64,000 nucleotides of DNA from Weissella uvarum (GCF_016908785.1 NZ_JAFBEO010000003.1:62001-126000), one strand, 5' to 3'; counted from the stretch's first letter, positions 1 through 6,883 are shown. The notes: a model not told the origin generated them from the letters alone. Program-made: numbers and translations.

Positions 1-2
1 CT

Positions 3-89
3 GGCGTGCCGGATACTGGAGTGGATCTTAATCAGTTTCGCATTTTATTATCAGGTTTAAATTGGTTTGAATTAATTTTTTCAAATTAA
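3..89 (+). CDS. C-terminal tail of an unidentified protein (partial)
   Basis: One forward frame is open from the window edge to a TAA at 87-89 and encodes about 28 residues ending in a hydrophobic stretch (NWFELIFSN). It runs toward hup, so it could be the end of the preceding gene. I do not recognise the family. An open stretch this short can arise by chance, so this is a weak call. Confidence 0.3.
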   Translation, partial: GVPDTGVDLNQFRILLSGLNWFELIFSN

Positions 90-179
90 GATTTTAGCTA
101 CATTCGTGTATGCACTTAGTCAGAATATCATGTAAAATAAAGGTATCAACTAAGAAATATATGAGGGAGTAGGAAGCTT

Positions 180-458
180 ATGACATACAATAGACAAGAC
201 TTAATTAAAGATGTTGCAGAAAAGACGGGATTAACTAAAAAGGACTCTAATGCAGTTATTGATGCAATGTTTGCCTCAATTCAAAATAACCTAGCCAAGG
301 GTGAAAAGGTACAGCTAATTGGGTTTGGTTCATTTGAAACACGTGATCGTGCTGCACGTACAGGACGAAATCCTCGAACAGGTGAAGAGTTTATGATTGA
401 AGCAACAACTATTCCGGCCTTCAAGCCTGGTAAAGAACTAAAGGACGCAGTAAAGTAA
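180..458 (+). CDS. hup: DNA-binding protein HU
   Basis: Small histone-like protein that bends and compacts DNA as a homodimer and is usually the most abundant nucleoid protein in lactic acid bacteria. The 92 residues match the usual 90-92 of the family. Visible landmarks are the N-terminal helical pair ([16 protein letters not shown]), the conserved GFGSFE turn near residue 48, and the DNA-contacting beta arm with [11 protein letters not shown] near residues 61-71, followed by [14 protein letters not shown]. The start is supported by a GGGAGTAGG Shine-Dalgarno stretch just upstream. It appears monocistronic, with its own terminator downstream. Confidence 0.97.
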   Translation: MTYNRQDLIKDVAEKTGLTKKDSNAVIDAMFASIQNNLAKGEKVQLIGFGSFETRDRAARTGRNPRTGEEFMIEATTIPAFKPGKELKDAVK

Positions 459-536
459 CTAATGGAGAATACGGTGAGTAATCTAATTTAGTTAGTTTCT
501 GATTTTAAGACTAAAAATAAATAGTTGGACAGTTAA

Positions 537-576
537 TTACAAGTAGTTGGTTATTTATCAATTACTTGTTTTTTAT
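537..576 (+). terminator. Rho-independent terminator after hup
   Basis: An 11-bp stem (539-549 with 559-569, one G-U pair) with a 9-nt loop is followed directly by a T-rich tract. It lies about 80 nt beyond the hup stop and points the same way. Confidence 0.75.
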
Positions 577-591
577 TTACTTGTTTTTTAT
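562..591. repeat. 15-bp perfect tandem duplication in the hup terminator tail
   Basis: The unit TTACTTGTTTTTTAT occurs at 562-576 and again at 577-591 with no gap. The first copy includes the 3' arm and T-tract of the hup terminator. It could be slippage or the trace of a mobile-element event at the left edge of the IS30-like block. Confidence 0.85.
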
Positions 592-626
592 TTTTAAAGA
601 TAAAAAAGCGGAATTGGGGGTATTTC

Positions 627-656
627 TTGACTAAATCTGACCTTTCCCATTATGAT
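627..656 (+). promoter_or_regulatory. Predicted sigma-A promoter of the IS30-like block
   Basis: TTGACT at 627-632, an 18-bp spacer, and TATGAT at 651-656. The predicted transcript starts near 663, so the ATG at 652 in the first frame would not be on the mRNA. An AAGGAG sequence at 672-677 lies within the transcript. Confidence 0.6.
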
Positions 657-966
657 AGTTGTATTAAATTTAAGGAGTAGTACTATCGTAATTCAGAAAA
701 AACAACGAAAAAATGCGCTAAGTTTTGATGAACGTCTAGTGATTGAAGACTTATGGTTACGTCAATATTCGATTAGTCGTATCGCAAGATACTTAGAACG
801 TTCTAGGTATGAGATTGAACAAGAATTGAAACGGGGTAATGTCATTTACTTTCAAGGGTTAAGTGAGCATGAACTTAAATTGATGACCCTGCATAAGCGC
901 ATTAAATATATGCACAACAATTTATTGTTCAAACAGATATGGTCCATGAAGAACGGCATCACTTAA
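652..966 (+). CDS. IS30-like N-terminal helix-turn-helix protein (first frame)
   Basis: This 104-residue frame resembles the DNA-binding N-terminus of IS30 transposases: FDERLVIEDLWLRQYSISRIARYLERSRYEIEQELKRG lines up with the corresponding part of the intact transposase downstream (FEDRVLLEHYW...SQSSISRELYKG). It has no catalytic domain. The ATG at 652 sits inside the predicted -10 box and has no Shine-Dalgarno sequence, whereas AAGGAG at 672-677 precedes two in-frame AT-type rare start codons, ATC at 685 and ATT at 691. The real start may therefore be non-ATG. The end overlaps the next frame in the -1 register, so this may be half of an ancestral gene. Confidence 0.55.
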   Translation: MIVVLNLRSSTIVIQKKQRKNALSFDERLVIEDLWLRQYSISRIARYLERSRYEIEQELKRGNVIYFQGLSEHELKLMTLHKRIKYMHNNLLFKQIWSMKNGIT

Positions 967-1676
967 CCCCAAAGGTTAAACATTTTGTTGAAATGAAGTT
1001 AGCACAAGGGCTTTCTCCTGAAAAAATTAAACAGTTGTATGCTGATGAAATACCAGTATCAGCACGTATGCTTCGGTATTACATTGATCAAGGGTTAATT
1101 CAAAAACGGTTACATAAAGCAGACGCCATAGTAAATAAAAATAATGGTGTGGTTGAGATAAAACCAGTACATAGAATAAATCCCGAAATGATAACCTTTG
1201 GTCATTGGTTAGTATATGTCAAACATGAAACACCTGTTTATCAACGTGTTGCGACATTAGTGCTAGTTGAAGAACGAACAACTAACGTTGTTTTAGTTCG
1301 GATTGAAGATACAACGGTACAGGATATTTATACAGGTTTAGTGATATTTCTTAGTCATTATGCAGATGCGGTTAAATCGTTAGATTTACTTGACGATTGG
1401 TATTTAGATCGTGAAAAAAGGCAGTTATTAGTTAAGGATTATGACTTAATTGTCTATCAAGCCCAGCAGTTAGCCGGCCAGTATTTAAATCGATTGAAAG
1501 CGGTGGAAGAGCTGTTGCCCGATTACGTTGATATGATCAAGTTGACGCAACACGAGATGGATGTTTTAGCTTCTATTTTAAATGAATGCCCAATTAATGA
1601 TAATATAAATAGTGGGACTGTTGCGGATGTATTTGAAAAGGAATTATGGGCAAATGGGAAAACACTTAACTTTTGA
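939..1676 (+). CDS. IS30-like protein with a degenerate catalytic domain (second frame)
   Basis: The 245 residues align with the central and C-terminal part of IS30 transposases: LTPKVKHFVEMKLAQGLSPEKI matches the linker helix region, and FGHWLVYVKHETPVYQRVATLVLVEERTT matches FGHWEMDLV...VIVFVERKT. The first catalytic Asp (HWEMD) is absent (HWLVYV), the TLDNGIEF block is SLDLLDDWY, and the NSPQERGTNE block is unrecognisable. Transposase activity is therefore unlikely. It follows the HTH frame in the -1 register with a 60-nt shared open region (906-966) and overlaps the intact transposase by 23 nt. No strong ribosome binding site precedes the ATG, so it may be read by frameshifting or coupling, or be a decayed gene. 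Confidence 0.55.
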   Translation: MVHEERHHLTPKVKHFVEMKLAQGLSPEKIKQLYADEIPVSARMLRYYIDQGLIQKRLHKADAIVNKNNGVVEIKPVHRINPEMITFGHWLVYVKHETPVYQRVATLVLVEERTTNVVLVRIEDTTVQDIYTGLVIFLSHYADAVKSLDLLDDWYLDREKRQLLVKDYDLIVYQAQQLAGQYLNRLKAVEELLPDYVDMIKLTQHEMDVLASILNECPINDNINSGTVADVFEKELWANGKTLNF

Positions 1677-2772
1677 AGATCGGGTATTACTTGAACATTA
1701 TTGGAATGTTGAACAAAAATCAATGACGGAAATTGCTGATTTAATGGGAAGAAGTCAGTCATCGATTTCACGTGAGTTATATAAGGGTTCAGAAACCGAC
1801 TTGTCGACCATACCGAAACGTGTGTTGAATAAGAATTTACATGGTTTGTTGAAGTATTCGGCACGTCAGGCACAATATTATAAGCAAAAAGCGAATGGCA
1901 ATCGTCGTGGATCACGTAATTTAACTTACGCTTGGCAAAAAAAGATTGAATTGTATTTGAATCAGCGCGGTTATTCACCCGAAGACTTTGTATATGAGTT
2001 TCCGGGTTGTCCCATGAGTGTGGCGACGATTAGAAATTATATTGCAAAAGGCTATATTAATGTGTCGAAAACTGCTTATGGTCGGCGTTCTACGAAACAT
2101 AAAAAGACTCCTGAACGAGCGACTAAAGCAGAGGTACAAGCTAGTATGGAGAATTTAAATGCGAAAATAGAGCGGGGGAATCGTAACACGACCTCTTCTA
2201 TTCAAGTGAAGCGTTTAACGATTGAAGACCGCCCTGCTTCGGTTGAAAATCGCCGGCAGTTTGGGCATTGGGAAATGGATTTAGTTGTCGCTCGTGATGG
2301 TACCTATTCAGCTGTGATTGTGTTTGTTGAGCGTAAAACACGTTATATGGTCGCTGTACGGCTCGGTCAAAGCCGTAAGGCTGATGCGATGATCGCAGGT
2401 TTAGACTACTTTATGAATTTACATGGTCAATTTGTCCGTTCAATTACCTTAGATAATGGGATTGAATTTATTTCATGGGACTTTTTAGCACATATTCAGC
2501 AAGATTTTGGCGTTAAAATGTATTTTGCGCACCCTAATTCACCGCAAGAACGTGGTACTAATGAGCGTCGTAACCGTGATTTACGCCATATTGTTGGTTA
2601 TGGTGACTATGAGAGCAAAACTCAGTTAGATTGGGATAAAGCCTGTGAAATCGCTAATCGTAAACCGATGCGGATAGCTTTAGATGGTGAAACCCCTAGA
2701 AAGATGTATCATCAGGAATGTTTAGCTCGGTTGCGTCAAATCAAGCGTGCTAAATCGAGTCCAGCTAGTTAA
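1654..2772 (+). CDS. IS30 family transposase (intact third frame)
   Basis: DDE-type transposase of 372 residues. The N-terminal HTH (residues 4-45) is followed by a second DNA-binding region (about 90-130) and the RNase H-like core. Catalytic residues are visible as Asp209 in HWEMD, Asp267 in TLDNG and Glu304 in RGTNE, in the conserved IS30 contexts. ATG 1654 is preferred over the upstream GTG 1612 because MGKHLTFEDR is the usual IS30 beginning and GGAA lies about 11 nt upstream. The start lies within the end of the preceding frame, suggesting translational coupling. The frame is full length and probably functional. Confidence 0.9.
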   Translation: MGKHLTFEDRVLLEHYWNVEQKSMTEIADLMGRSQSSISRELYKGSETDLSTIPKRVLNKNLHGLLKYSARQAQYYKQKANGNRRGSRNLTYAWQKKIELYLNQRGYSPEDFVYEFPGCPMSVATIRNYIAKGYINVSKTAYGRRSTKHKKTPERATKAEVQASMENLNAKIERGNRNTTSSIQVKRLTIEDRPASVENRRQFGHWEMDLVVARDGTYSAVIVFVERKTRYMVAVRLGQSRKADAMIAGLDYFMNLHGQFVRSITLDNGIEFISWDFLAHIQQDFGVKMYFAHPNSPQERGTNERRNRDLRHIVGYGDYESKTQLDWDKACEIANRKPMRIALDGETPRKMYHQECLARLRQIKRAKSSPAS

Positions 2773-2803
2773 TCTGCTTAATCCCGAATATGATATTAAA
2801 AAT

Positions 2804-2847
2804 AAAAAGCGTACCGTTTAAATTAGCTTCAGAACGGTACGTTTTTT
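2804..2847 (+). terminator. Terminator after the IS30 transposase
   Basis: A perfect 9-bp stem (CGTACCGTT at 2810-2818 with AACGGTACG at 2833-2841) is followed by TTTTTT and preceded by AAAAAG, so it could act in both directions. Confidence 0.85.
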
Positions 2848-2858
2848 ATTTGTTTTTC

Positions 2859-2887
2859 TTCAAATTAAGTTAGTAAGGTGCTATAAT
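2859..2887 (+). promoter_or_regulatory. Strong extended -10 promoter reading into an intergenic RNA
   Basis: TTCAAA at 2859-2864, a 17-bp spacer and an extended -10 TGCTATAAT (2879-2887). Transcription would start near 2894. No protein-coding frame follows, but a highly structured segment begins a few bases later. Confidence 0.6.
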
Positions 2888-2893
2888 AGATTT

Positions 2894-3017
2894 ACTTAAA
2901 GATATGCCAATGTTCGTTGCAATACGAACAATACCCTTGTTGGAGTTTGTGCCCAATGATGCATGAAAACATACGTTTTCAGTTCAAGCTAAAAAAAGAG
3001 GGGAACGTTGGTATATT
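2894..3017 (+). ncRNA. Candidate structured non-coding RNA of unknown class
   Basis: About 120 nt downstream of a good promoter. Positions 2902-2915 pair with 3003-3016 in an uninterrupted 14-bp closing helix with two G-U pairs. Inside are a coaxial CCCTT/GAGGGG helix (2934-2938 with 2998-3002) and a perfect 7-bp hairpin TGAAAAC-ATAC-GTTTTCA (2964-2981). A second hairpin, GTTCGT-TGCAAT-ACGAAC (2912-2929), would compete with the closing helix. It lacks the landmarks of SRP RNA, tmRNA, RNase P RNA and T-box leaders. No T-rich terminator follows the last arm, so the 3' end is uncertain. It lies between the IS30-like block and a convergent gene. Confidence 0.5.
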
Positions 3018-3186
3018 ACAGTTTAGTAACATTTTCGTCAATTCATGATTTTCGGGTTGACATGTGCCTAACTTATTCTAGTTTACATAATATATATTAT
3101 CATTAGTTGTTATTTAGTGTGGTTATTTTGAATTACTTATGTAAAACCAGTATTTAAACAATTACACAACAAAACACTGCTACTAA

Positions 3187-4080
3187 TTAGTTTGACTGTT
3201 TGATCATGATTTTGTCTTTCATGTCGTAGACGGTTTTCAAGGACTTTTGGTTTGCATTGACGTAGTTCAATATTGTATCTAATTTTTCATGCTGGCTTAG
3301 TGTTTTGCCACCTGAGTGAACAATAAAGCTGTGATATGTTACTGAATCATTATTTACGACGAAATAATTTGGTTCTAGTTTCTTATCATTATTTTGAACT
3401 GCTTTATTTTCCCAAACATAATTTTTGCCGTTGTGCATTTGTTCGATTTGCCAACCATTTTGACTTGTAGATGGCTCTTTCCAACGTTGAATATCAACTT
3501 TGTTAAACCCATAATTTAAGATTGCGGCATAAAGTAATTTTTTGTCGTGTGTAATGCTAACTTTGCTGATTGGCTTAGTATTTTGGACGATTTTTTTAAC
3601 GCTATAATGCTTTGAACGCCATAATTTATAACGTTTATCGCGGTTGAAATCGCTTTTGTTAACGAGTGTTACCTCATGTGTACGCAAGTTAACTTGGTAA
3701 TCATTATAGTATGGCTGATATTTGATCTTATTTATATCAAACGTTGGCGTATAGACAGGTTTTCCCAATAGTGGCTTTGCTTCGGTTACCTCAATTGGTG
3801 TATTTTTGGAATCAATACCTGGCTCTTTGGTGTGAATGTAGTATTCGTTTTTATGCTTACCAGCATAAATGTCCATATCGATGTTATCTTTGGAAATTGG
3901 CTTTAAATAGCGACTGATCGGACTATTTTTATAATCAGATGTTTGCTCTTTAAAAAAGACATTTTGTACTTTCTGAACTGTCTCATTACGTTTTTTGTCA
4001 AGGAAGATTAAGGCTATACAAAAAATAATAATCACAAGAAATACTGTAGCCACTGTTGTTATGAGCGTTTTCTTTTTCAT
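3187..4080 (-). CDS. Membrane-anchored extracellular protein of unknown function
   Basis: 297 residues with one N-terminal hydrophobic segment (about residues 5-27, TLITTVATVFLVIIIFCIAL) preceded by lysines, which suggests an uncleaved anchor with the rest outside the cell. The outer part is rich in Lys, Asn and Tyr and I recognise no family. There is no lipobox and no LPXTG motif. AGGGAG lies upstream of the ATG. The gene stands alone between the RNA candidate and the acetoacetate decarboxylase pseudogene. It could be strain-variable. Confidence 0.75.
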   Translation of the reverse strand: MKKKTLITTVATVFLVIIIFCIALIFLDKKRNETVQKVQNVFFKEQTSDYKNSPISRYLKPISKDNIDMDIYAGKHKNEYYIHTKEPGIDSKNTPIEVTEAKPLLGKPVYTPTFDINKIKYQPYYNDYQVNLRTHEVTLVNKSDFNRDKRYKLWRSKHYSVKKIVQNTKPISKVSITHDKKLLYAAILNYGFNKVDIQRWKEPSTSQNGWQIEQMHNGKNYVWENKAVQNNDKKLEPNYFVVNNDSVTYHSFIVHSGGKTLSQHEKLDTILNYVNANQKSLKTVYDMKDKIMIKQSN

Positions 4081-4203
4081 AATTTCAATAATCTCCCTGA
4101 TGATTTAATAGACCCTATGTTGATTGTACGCTCTTATGTGAAATGATGCGAATAACGTGGAATTTATGGATTAACTGATTTATTCGCATATTAAAGACCA
4201 AAT

Positions 4204-4246
4204 AAAAAGATGCATGGTGCTCTTAAGCGACTATGCATCTTTTTTA
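4204..4246 (-). terminator. Bidirectional terminator below the acetoacetate decarboxylase pseudogene
   Basis: AAAAGATGCAT and ATGCATCTTTT arms flank a 17-nt loop, with A and T tracts on both sides. It would end transcripts of the leftward pseudogene. Confidence 0.75.
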
Positions 4247-4306
4247 TTATTAGTGCTGGTTAGCAAAGACTGTTATGAACCAAATATTTTGATCCCTTTA
4301 TGACGA

Positions 4307-5044
4307 TTAGTCTGCCAAATAATCATAAACCTTATGTGGTGCTGGTAAGGTCAAATCAGTAACGATATGCTGTGATTTTACAATTTCACGCACTGGCAAA
4401 TCAGCGACGGGCGCCATAACATGCTCAAACAATTGTAGCTTTGCGGGTGAGTTCTAGGCCCCTTTGACTTCAACATCCGTGATTTGTGACTCGGTTAATT
4501 CAAAAATACGTGGTGATCCATCGTAGTTGCGCATAATATTTAAGCGGAAGCTAGGCTTAGTAATCTCTGCTTTACCCTCTTCCAAATCCATTGGATAGTA
4601 ATTATAGGCCATGGTAGCAGTGGCGACTGGTAACCCGCTGTATTCCAGTTTACCAACTAGGACGTCGTTGTCTAAATAGATTGATGTATCAGCTAGCTTT
4701 TTTGGAAAGGCAGCTACTTCACGTCCCGAAGCGATGGCAGCACCATTGTTTACATACATTGAAAGGTAAAATTCGCCCTCTTTACCATTAAATGTCACCG
4801 GAATGACTTGGCCAATTTCTGAATAATCTCCTAATCCGTCTGAATCAGGCATGTTGATAAATTCAAATTTTACCAAGTCATCAATGGGTTCAAGTGGTTC
4901 AGGTAAAATTTTAACTAAGGCATCATGATCAGTGCGGTAAGTGATATTCATAAAGTCGCGATTATGAAATCGTACCTTAGCATCCGAGAAGGCCGGAGAA
5001 TCAAGCGGCGTGGTTATTTTGTTCATTAAATCTGACTGATTCAT
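4307..5044 (-). pseudogene. Acetoacetate decarboxylase family gene broken by one nonsense codon
   Basis: Reading leftward from ATG 5044 gives a 245-codon frame, the normal length for acetoacetate decarboxylase (about 244-250), which converts acetoacetate to acetone and CO2. Position 4454-4456 is TAG, interrupting KGA-stop-NSPAKLQLFEH. Downstream the frame stays open and typical of the family (QLFEHVMAPVADLPV) to a TAA at 4307-4309. Relatives usually carry Trp at the stop position, so TGG to TAG is the likely change. The N-terminal 197 codons are intact, including the LEYSGLPVATATMAYNYYP region. The protein would lack its last 48 residues. Confidence 0.85.
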
Positions 5045-5115
5045 TATATATAGCACCTTTCACCTTTATATTAGAAAACACAAAATGTTAAATGAAAATT
5101 TTATTAACATAATCA

Positions 5116-5121
5116 AGTATA
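5116..5121 (-). promoter_or_regulatory. Possible promoter of the acetoacetate decarboxylase pseudogene
   Basis: An extended -10 (TGCTATACT on the minus strand, with TATACT at 5116-5121) lies about 70 nt upstream of the ATG. A clear -35 box is not visible. Confidence 0.35.
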
Positions 5122-5185
5122 GCACTGTTTTTAAATTCGGATTAAAAGTTAGTGTAGAGCAACGAATATGATTATACTCAGATAC

Positions 5186-5233
5186 ACAAAAATGCTCTCC
5201 CTTTCGCAATAAGGACGCGATTGGAAGAGCATT
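5186..5233 (-). terminator. Terminator of the MFS gene
   Basis: AATGCTCT at 5191-5198 pairs with AGAGCATT at 5226-5233. On the minus strand the stem is followed by TTTTTGTG. It lies just below the MFS stop codon. Confidence 0.75.
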
Positions 5234-5240
5234 GATGGGC

Positions 5241-6515
5241 TTAGTCTATATTTTTAATTGATTTTTGTAGATTGATATCGTAATTTCGCGCTGACTTAAA
5301 CGCCAAGTTGATTGGTACGCAGAGCAAAATGGCAATACCTGCGATAATAAATACGGTCGTTAAGCCAATTGAATCACCTAATGGGCCGATGACGATTAAC
5401 CCAATCGGACCAGGCAAACTCAAAACTGACAAGGTTGCCCCCATCACCTTTCCGAGATCTTTCGCTTCATAACTTTGCTGAATCATCGAATTTAGGATAG
5501 TTTCAAAGAATGGCACACTAATTCCAGATAACGCCGCTAGAATGTTGAACCAAATAAAGCCGGTGAAATTAGCTGGTAATAGCCCTGAGAGCAAGAAGGT
5601 TGCCCCTAAGATGACATAAGATAGCACAAATGGAATCATTCGGTTTTTCCATTTTCCAAACAGACTAATGATAAGCCCGCCTGAAAGCATACCAACTGAA
5701 TACAAAACTTCAACAATTCCTGCATCAGCAACAGTTAGTTTAAAGAAGTTTGTGGTCATAAGTGGATAAAGCGTTGCAGTTGGCATAACAAAGAGTGTTC
5801 CAACTGCACCAATTAGTAAAGTAATCCATAGTCCTGTTTTGCTCCGAAGCAACTGAAAACCAGTGCGCATATCAATGAAGGCTTGCTTAACAGATTGCTT
5901 TTCGCCGGTTGTTTGATTTGATGGAATATTGACATAGCGCAGTATTAAGATCCCAAAGAAAGCACCTAGAATATCAAGTAAGAGTAGATATTCGATGGAA
6001 ATGATACCAAATAGGAATGCACCTAACGCTGGTGCTAAAATCATATTAACCGATTGAATCACTGAAAAGCGACCATTTACTCGGGTTAGCTTATCCTCAG
6101 GTGTAATCGTTGGAATGATTGACTGCAAAGTCGGCATTTGGAAGGTTTGCGCAACTGCTCGGATGAACAATACTGCAAAAATGAGATAAGTCGCTTGCGC
6201 GCTCGTTTGATGGAGATATAATGACAATCCCCCTGCTACTAACGCGGCCACGACATCAGGTGCGATTAAGAGCACTTTTTTATTGTAGCGATCAACGATT
6301 GTACCGGCGAACGGACTAAGAACAATCATAGGTAACATCCCAATTAATGTCGCAATACTCAATGTGGTCGCTGAATGGGTTTGTTCAGTTAAGTACCACA
6401 TAATGGCATACTGAACGGTCATACTGGTGATACCAGTCAAAAACTGACTGATTAGCAGTAAATTAACATTTCGCTCTACCTTTTTTGGCTTGGTAGAGTC
6501 TGCATGATTTTGCAT
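5241..6515 (-). CDS. MFS efflux transporter (MefA/MFS_3-like)
   Basis: Major facilitator superfamily protein of 424 residues with about 12 hydrophobic segments. It belongs with the drug-exporter type that includes macrolide efflux proteins; substrate cannot be told from sequence. The loop between helices 2 and 3 carries the antiporter signature (GTIVDRYNKKVLL, residues 76-88). AAAGGAGG at 6523-6530 sits 7 nt before the ATG. A strong promoter and an unusually long leader (about 230 nt) containing a 9-residue coding frame and two hairpins precede it, so expression is likely to respond to translation in the leader. Confidence 0.88.
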   Translation of the reverse strand: MQNHADSTKPKKVERNVNLLLISQFLTGITSMTVQYAIMWYLTEQTHSATTLSIATLIGMLPMIVLSPFAGTIVDRYNKKVLLIAPDVVAALVAGGLSLYLHQTSAQATYLIFAVLFIRAVAQTFQMPTLQSIIPTITPEDKLTRVNGRFSVIQSVNMILAPALGAFLFGIISIEYLLLLDILGAFFGILILRYVNIPSNQTTGEKQSVKQAFIDMRTGFQLLRSKTGLWITLLIGAVGTLFVMPTATLYPLMTTNFFKLTVADAGIVEVLYSVGMLSGGLIISLFGKWKNRMIPFVLSYVILGATFLLSGLLPANFTGFIWFNILAALSGISVPFFETILNSMIQQSYEAKDLGKVMGATLSVLSLPGPIGLIVIGPLGDSIGLTTVFIIAGIAILLCVPINLAFKSARNYDINLQKSIKNID

Positions 6516-6581
6516 GTTGAAGCCTCCTTTAATATAAAAGCTTGCATGCTAAAAATACTTATTTAAATGACTATTAATCTT

Positions 6582-6605
6582 ACATATACCTATCAGGTCA
6601 TATGT
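6582..6605 (-). other. Leader hairpin upstream of the MFS gene
   Basis: On the minus strand ACATAT-G-ACCT pairs with AGGT-ATATGT around a GAT loop, giving 10 pairs with one bulged G. It does not cover the MFS ribosome binding site. A GC-rich inverted repeat (ACGCCC/GGGCGT, 6638-6651) lies farther upstream, between it and the leader peptide. Confidence 0.45.
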
Positions 6606-6685
6606 CTGTTTTGATTAATAAAATTTTATTAGACGGCACGCCCAGGGGCGTACAAGTAATTTAAGCATAGAAGTGACAGTGTTCC

Positions 6686-6715
6686 CTATTGTTTGAAAAT
6701 TACCAGTCCGCGCAT
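6686..6715 (-). CDS. Putative 9-residue leader peptide of the MFS efflux gene
   Basis: ATG at 6713-6715 with a near-perfect AAAGGAGG five nt upstream opens a frame coding MRGLVIFKQ, ending in TAG at 6686-6688. It lies about 30 nt into the predicted transcript and about 170 nt before the efflux gene. Short leaders in front of macrolide and other drug-resistance genes are known to control them by ribosome stalling; that role here is inferred from position and the strong ribosome binding site. Confidence 0.5.
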   Translation of the reverse strand: MRGLVIFKQ

Positions 6716-6750
6716 CAAGTCCTCCTTTAGTTTTATTGGCAAGGTTTAAA

Positions 6751-6779
6751 AGTATAGTGAATGTAATTGGATTTGTCAA
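6751..6779 (-). promoter_or_regulatory. Strong sigma-A promoter of the leader-MFS transcript
   Basis: On the minus strand a consensus TTGACA (6774-6779), a 17-bp spacer and TATACT (6751-6756). Transcription would start near 6744, about 230 nt before the MFS start codon. Confidence 0.8.
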
Positions 6780-6840
6780 CAATGATGCTGTAGCCTATTA
6801 GTTTTCTGTCTAAGATTTGTTATCAAGTCGCTGTGTTTTA

Positions 6841-6849
6841 TGCTATCAT
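6841..6849 (+). promoter_or_regulatory. Extended -10 promoter of the GNAT gene
   Basis: TGCTATCAT matches the extended -10 consensus; the -35 region is weak. It lies about 35 nt before the ATG and is divergent from the MFS promoter. Confidence 0.45.
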
Positions 6850-6883
6850 ATGGCTTAATCAAGACCCAAGGAGGATTTAAGAG

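Larger units (their letters stand above)
585..2848 (+). mobile_element. IS30-family-like element with three overlapping frames (boundaries uncertain)
   Basis: The block holds an intact IS30-type DDE transposase frame preceded by two overlapping frames that together resemble a second, degenerate IS30 transposase. A 13-bp inverted repeat (TTTTTATTTTTAA at 585-597 and its complement at 2796-2808) flanks the three frames, but it is AT-rich and could be chance. Typical IS30 ends and a target duplication were not identified, so the limits given are only the flanking repeat plus the terminator. It may be an active IS, a decayed one, or a resident cluster derived from an IS. Confidence 0.5.

Noticed and set aside
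562-591. CRISPR repeat
   Set aside because: Only two adjacent copies without a spacer, and no cas genes in the window.
1523-1978. A minus-strand frame across the IS30-like locus
   Set aside because: It is antisense to two overlapping transposase frames and shows no family features.
2894-3017. SRP RNA, tmRNA or a T-box leader
   Set aside because: No GGAAGGAAGCAGC-type loop, no CCA-ended tRNA-like domain and no T-box GGUGG motif were found.
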